From contig NC_087069.1 of assembly GCF_963678635.1 (NCBI RefSeq), forward strand, positions 15,970,660 through 16,034,659: DNA of 64,000 nt. The letters are read 5' to 3'. Both the position numbers and the translations under genes were made by a program. The notes beneath the pieces are model-generated. The model searched no databases, had not been told where the DNA came from, and saw only the letters and a program-made list of their open reading frames with translations. The stretch's first letter is position 1; the number at the start of each line of letters is the position of its first letter. Below, one piece after another: positions 57,848-64,000 of the stretch. Origin of the DNA: Symsagittifera roscoffensis (Eukaryota; Xenacoelomorpha; Acoela; Convolutidae).

Positions 57848-58702
57848 AGCTAGCTTTCGATTTCATATAAACTCAAATTGAAAGACTTCAATTTCTCGCA
57901 GTCTCCTTTCCACGTAACAAAACTGTTTGTTTCTTAATGATGTTTCAAGAAAAGGAGGAAATTGAAAATCTCCGATGTACAAAATTGATCAAACGGAGCA
58001 CTATTGAATAAAAAATGGCTTTTCTTTTGTTTTTAATTGTTTTTTTTTCTCGTGAATCAGTGAGGAAAAACTGAGCAAAAAGTAAATCCAATATATATTT
58101 TTTAACACCTTGTTTTGGCTATAAAAAAGCCTTGTTTGCTACAAGTTTTCTCATATAAACGGTGAATCTCAGATTTCTCAACGTTTCTTTGTTCAGTATT
58201 TCCTGGTTGCAGTTTCTGTAGTTTCAACTAAATTGAAAATGGTCAAAGAGTTGTTCATTAAAAAATTGCACATACAATGTTGTTAAGATAATAAAAAAAA
58301 ATCAATGGAAAAATGGTCCAAAATGGAACCAGATCTAAAACTATATTTCATTATTGGATATTTTATCACTATAAAATATTTATTACTAACCAATCATGAT
58401 CCATTTAACTAACAACCCACTTATTTGTAAGTGCTGAAATTACTTGTAATTTCAGCACCAGAGAGATTTGATAATAACTTAGAACATTGTTGCCTCCCCA
58501 GGAGACTTAATCGCAAACGACCAGTATATTCTAGAATTATTGAGACTAAAAGAGACTAGCTAATATAATATAAAAAGATTAAGATCGGTATTAGGCTAAG
58601 AAGTTGCACGAATCTATCCGGCCGAAAATAAGATAGCGTGACGAGAAGACGGTGTACCCTATCTGAAATTACTCTATGATTTAACCCAAAGAATATAACT
58701 CT
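57848..58702 (+). repeat. Array LTR, third copy, 5' truncated
   Basis: Matches the last 855 bases of the other two LTRs from AGCTAGCTTTCG onward with under one percent difference by eye, including the hairpin. It lacks the first 1.18 kb, so the junction with copy 2 at 57847 is probably a deletion. It is followed by the same TGGTGCGACC candidate primer site. Confidence 0.8.
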
Positions 58703-61700
58703 TCTGGTGCGACCAAAAGTCTCGAACCAGGCCTTACAAAACAAATTAGCTTAGAAATATCAAAATAGACTAGAATTAGACAACACATTTTCAAACATGT
58801 TACACGACAATAATCTAATTGAATTGTTTCTACGACTCAAAAGATTAGAGCCGCTATTCCGAACAATACGAGAACTACCCGGTATTGGAAGAACATCTCG
58901 GACAAGAGACGACACACGACTACGGAGAAACATACAATCAAGTTTCTTGGTCGTACGGCAAAGCCAACACAAACTTTTATGTTTAGAATCTTATTAGCAA
59001 TGAATTTAGATTTTCATTTGCAAACATTGAATCCTTGAAGCAACATCTTCAATGATCCTTAAAGGCGCTAACTTTACTATTGTACAAAATCTAATCGTTA
59101 AAGGCGCTAATCTTACTAAAAATTATGAACAGTTATGATTAAGTTTCAGCTGGAATATAACCACAATCTTTCATGCCTATTTTTTAGATTTGCGAGTATC
59201 ATTTTAGTACTAGTAGAGGTTATTCAGCAGAAAATTTGTGGAATTTGAGAAAACCCGTTTTTATTTTTCTCAACGAGATAAGAAAATAGCCGAAAACTTG
59301 AGATTTCCGAAAACTTTTCCAAAATTTTGACTAATTGAAATTTTTCAAATAAACTAACCATTCTAATTAAGATAAACAGTGAAGAACTTCGGTTATCCAT
59401 CCTTCACTTGACCCCCCTCTTACCTGACCCAGGCTAATACTTAAACTTAGTAAGTTTAAAATAGTATTTAACGAACTTCTTGCGTTCTAATTATACCTGA
59501 ACCCTGTGGATCGATTTACTATTCTCCAACCCTTGAAAACACTCACTACCCCTAAGTAAGATTAAGTAAGTTAGCACCTTAACATAGACTAGTCACGAGA
59601 AAATAACAATCATTCTCCGGAAACAATATATTCTTTTCTCTCCAACCCTGAATACAAGACCCAAGTTAGGCTAACCACAAAAAATTGCAAGGAATAACTG
59701 TCTAGGATAGTAAAATCACTAATAACAATCTTGCATCCACCATCCTAAACCTTATGTCACTAAATAACTTAGGAAACAAACAAACAATTCTATTACACAA
59801 TTGTGAAATCAACAACGAAAAATACGATCTCGTAATCAATCCACACAAACAAACAATAGAATATATTCGAACAAAAAGACAAATGGTAAAAAGAAAAATT
59901 TTAAGTAAACAGTGACAAATTACACAAAAAAGATTTTAAAAGCGAAGAAACGCAGTCTCCGAATCGAAAACCAGTAATTTAGATGCACTCTAAAAATAAA
60001 AAGACTCGAAAAATAAAAACTACCCATTCAAAGATCAATTGTATTTTTCTGACTCAGAAACCACTTCACATTCATCATTACAAGGAAAACGAAGAATAAA
60101 AAAGACATACGAAAACAAACCAGTACGTCCCTACAATTGGAATCAGTCAATTAAACACATTGAACATTACGAAATACAGTCATAAAACACAGAAATGGAC
60201 CAAAGTGAAGAAAGTCCAGATGAAAACTCTGTCTTCCCAGTTCTTATTATTTCACTAACTGATGATAGAGGACAAAAACAGTTTTGCTACAACTTACCCG
60301 CAAATTTATTCGAACAAGGAATTAGCCCATGCGAAGCAGATTTTCTAGAAAAAAATTGAAAGACAAATTATCGATCATTATTTAAAATGAATATGTAATC
60401 TAACACAACAATAGGGAATTTATACCATAGAAATCAGTACACCAAGTAAATTTAATCGTAAATATCTCATTCAAACAGACGAAATCGACATCGAATTTTC
60501 AAAAGTATTCACAGAATACATAACAAACATACAAAATCAAAACTCGCAAAGAGCGAATTCAATATTAACTAATGAAGTATTTGCAATATTATATAGTTAT
60601 CTATCTATACCAGAAAAAACTGAAATCCAAAGTACATCACCAGTTTAAACATCTAGACACACGACATTAAGAAAGGAAAATGCAGCATTCTCAGATTTTT
60701 TGAACACAATCCGTGAAAATTTATCAAACAATGGAGTCTCACAAAATGTTAAACATGATCTACAAAAAATATTAGAATGGATTATTTTTGATTATTTTAC
60801 ACATAATATAGATTTAATTTCACAAGCATGAAAAAGTTTCAGACACCAAAGTACAAACGACGACACTGTTTTATCAGAACAATCAGATTATGTTTGAGCT
60901 CCCGAATGTTCTCACCCACTTTTTTTGAATATCCCAATAGATATATCCAGTCAAGCAATTAATACAATTTCTATTCACAAAGACTATGTAAAAGTAATTC
61001 CACTTACAATAAGCGGAACACCTTTAAACTATATTTCACTTTTACCTGATCGAAAAGGAAATAATAGTTTAAACTCACCTATTGTACCACCACAAGAAAA
61101 TTTAAATGGAACTAGAAATCTTACCAAACAAGATATTCAAACACCATCACATTTTGTAAATGAAGAAATAGTCGAAACAATAGTAGCAACCACACAACAA
61201 AGTATATCACCAATAAACCCAAATTTGACAACGCCAAAAACTAAAAATCCAACATTACCACAGGTAACATTACAATCAACGGTTAAACCTTCCGTTGCCT
61301 CAAAATATTCACATATGGACTATCAGACATATAGACCAATGACGAAACCAACGCAAAAACGGACAACATTCACGTGAAACAACTTTGCAGAACACAATTA
61401 TAATTATGTCAACCATCCACAAACTACTCATCCTCCCCGAACGAAAAAGCATAATCAATTCTTTTCACAAAGATCAAAATTCCCACAAACATCAAACAAT
61501 TCAGTAAATTTTCATAACTACCCACATACTTCACAAGATAAGAGTGAAAACTACCCATTTTAGCAACAAAACAGAAATAAACAACAAACACCTTAATATA
61601 CACCTAACTATTTGTCATGAGACGATGACGACTTCTACCAACCTTCTACCAACCGTGTAAAAGAACCTCGACAAAATTATGCATCTCAAAATACAAATTT

Positions 61701-64000
61701 TTATCCACAAAATTCAGCTAGTACACAAACTCACCAACAACTACAAATGACAAACCCAACTAGTACACAACCCTATCAATCAATGCAAACACAAAACCCT
61801 GTCAGTACACATTCTTATCAACCAACACGAATGCAAAATGAAAATCCGTTGCTATATTATTTACAACAACACGAAATAACAAAAAGTCAACTAACAAATT
61901 TTTCACAAATCCCAAATGCCGCAGAATTACTACAAATGACAATGAATCCATACGTAATGGCTGGATCATAAATAACATCGAATAAACTATCAATGGTATT
62001 CACAGGCACAGACCCTGAATATTCCCTAGAAGATTATTTAAATGCAGTCACAGCAAATCTAATTTTGAATATAGGACCTCAACCAATAAATACACTACTT
62101 CACAAAAATTTGATACACAGATGCATCGCATTAATCCAAACAACGCTAGATGGCGCAGTTCAAAAATGAATTTCAGTTTTACATATAGAAATAAAATCAG
62201 ATTGGAAAAGATTTACACAAGAGTTTTCAAAAATGTTTGATTCTGAAAGAAACAAACAACATCAAAGAGTTCTTTGCAATGAAATTCGTAGGATACCAAT
62301 TAAAACAATCAAACAATTGGCAGTTAGAATCGGAAAGCATAATCACTTAATACTCATGATTAACAAAACACAAAAATGAAAGAAATGTTATTGATGACTC
62401 TAACACCTCAATTAAGGAAAATAGCAATCAAAAAGAGAGCATCACATCCCTCCTCAATTCGAGAACCAGATTTATATTTTAGAAAACCAGTTGATAAATT
62501 AGAACAAGCTGAAATCACAAGGAAACTTGAAGAAACAGAGAACCTTGAACTACAATACGTTAATCGAATCCAAACAAATACTATACACATAAATAACATC
62601 CATGATTCAGACATAGATTTATCAGAAAAAATCACTGAAAAATTGAACATATATGAGAAAAATCCAAATTTTAGAGGCAAACCATCCTTTAAAAATGGTG
62701 TAGTTATTGCCGTCGATACGGACATAGCATTTTTGAATGTAAACAAAAGCAACAAGATAACCAAAACAAACCACAAAAGTATAAAGAACCAAATAAATAA
62801 TTCCATCAATACATGAAAAAAGGTCAAAATTTACCAAATAAAAGTATTCACAGTAATAATAGCTCTGGAAAACAACTTCCAAATAATTCCAATTATTCGA
62901 GAAATCAATGATCTTATAACTATAGTCATGAGGCAGATTACCAGAACAAAGAAATTTACGAAATTTCTCGCAAAGTAGATATAGTCGATAAAATATTCGA
63001 AATAATCAGTATCGAAACAACTATTTACGATCAAATTCGAACAGAACAGAATATTTGTTTGTTAACAGTTCCCATTCAAACTCTAAGAATAGACACTATT
63101 CAAACAACAGATCAAGAAACTCATCTTATAATAGAAAAAGGAGTTTTTCCAACAATAGAAATAGGAGCTATTCAAACAATCGAAATCAATATTATCAAAA
63201 CAACATATCAAGGAATAATTCAAACAACAGATCAAATTATCAAAGATCCAACAACAATCACTATCAAAATTTATCACGAGATAACTCACAAAATAGGAAT
63301 TCACATTACACTAATCGACAAAGAAATTATTCCCAATCCCCTCATCGAAATAATAACAGTTACCCAGATTCCCACAATAACTTTAGGAGCAATACACCAA
63401 AACATCAAAGGCAAATTATTCAAGTAAAACAGCTGAAGAAACAAATTCAGAACCTCCTGGTATCGATAATACGGAAACTACTGAATTACAATTGAATCAC
63501 ATAAATTGTGATTCAACAGACAGCGAAAGCGATACAGATAACACCATCTCAATTAGTATGATTAAAGTTGAAAATGACTATGAACCCGTTTTTAATGAAC
63601 AACATTTTCATTCACATGTATATGAAAATCAATTAGAGCTTCTTCACAATTATTACACTAGACCTATAAGTAAAAATATACCAGCAGTGCAAGAAGTAAA
63701 TAAAATAAACACTCTAATCAAACCCGAAAAAGAACAAGTGCAATGTTTAAATACAAACCACATTTATCAAAACCTTCAAAAAGAATTACCGAAAGAAAAA
63801 ATTTGGACAATTCCATTTCTCTTAGAGAGCCCAAAAAAAAAATAATTTCAACCACCAGATCTTGAAATAGGTTTTCTAATTGACTCAGGAGCAGAATCAA
63901 ATATCATTTAAATTCCCACTTGGAACGAAATTCAAATTCTCCATCCAAAATTAATACCCTGAACAACAACTAGTAAACAAGCAACAGCACAAGGCTCAGC
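58703..64000 (+). mobile_element. Internal region of array copy 3, cut by the window end (fossil)
   Basis: Near-identical to 47679 onward: leader, gag-like frames 60925-63430 and the start of the protease region at about 63880. The rest lies outside the window. Broken in the same general way as the other copies. Confidence 0.82.

Larger units (their letters stand above)
34287..64000 (+). mobile_element. Tandem array of three copies of a decayed Ty3/gypsy-like element, running off the window
   Basis: The same roughly 11-kb unit is seen three times: LTR 34287-36326, internal to about 45627, LTR 45628-47677, internal to 57847, partial LTR 57848-58702, internal to the window end. Neighbouring internals share one LTR, the arrangement made by unequal recombination between LTRs. 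Copies differ from each other by about one percent, and the second and third are closest. All are heavily broken, with dozens of interruptions, most of them common to all copies, so the ancestor was already dead when it was amplified. The middle copy has the longest 3' part (to 57847). Confidence 0.88.

Overview
The window is animal DNA, most likely from a nematode. The pointers are weak to moderate: low GC outside the mobile DNA, a short T-rich splice acceptor (TTTTTACAG) before the one host-like exon, and a primer-binding site resembling the 3' end of metazoan tRNA-Asn. Almost everything recognisable is retroelement sequence. No bacterial-style operon, rRNA gene, CRISPR array or convincing functional tRNA gene was seen.

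Layout. (1) Positions 1-2464 hold broken coding sequence of an unassigned, possibly virus-like element: the C-terminal end of a membrane protein, then a Ser/Thr/Pro/Asn-rich ORF. (2) Positions 3867-28955 are one giant (about 25 kb) Ty3/gypsy-type LTR element reading on the minus strand. Its LTRs show only about three differences over 1.43 kb, so it is very young. In sense order it has: 5' LTR (27523-28955), tRNA-Asn-like primer-binding site, a 3-kb untranslated leader with about 17 copies of a GACCCCTCCGGATT motif, gag (24550-21050), pol (about 21105-15547, in pieces), a macro-domain ORF (15556-14945), a 1711-codon ORF with an SGNH-hydrolase domain (14536-9401), two orphan ORFs (9284-7836 and 7808-5595), a purine-rich tract and the 3' LTR. 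(3) Positions 28956-34286 are AT-rich sequence with an old LTR remnant and one probable host exon (31521-32017). (4) Positions 34287-64000 are a plus-strand tandem array of a second Ty3-like family: LTR, internal, LTR, internal, partial LTR, internal. It runs off the window end. All copies are heavily decayed but only about one percent apart, so decayed sequence was duplicated.

The notable system is the accessory cargo of the giant element. Macro-domain proteins bind or hydrolyse ADP-ribose, and SGNH proteins are esterases or lipases; both sit downstream of integrase with two orphan proteins, all on the gag-pol strand. The dense motif array in its leader recalls the Su(Hw)-site insulator in the Drosophila gypsy leader. 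Functions are inferred from motifs read by eye; no database search was possible.
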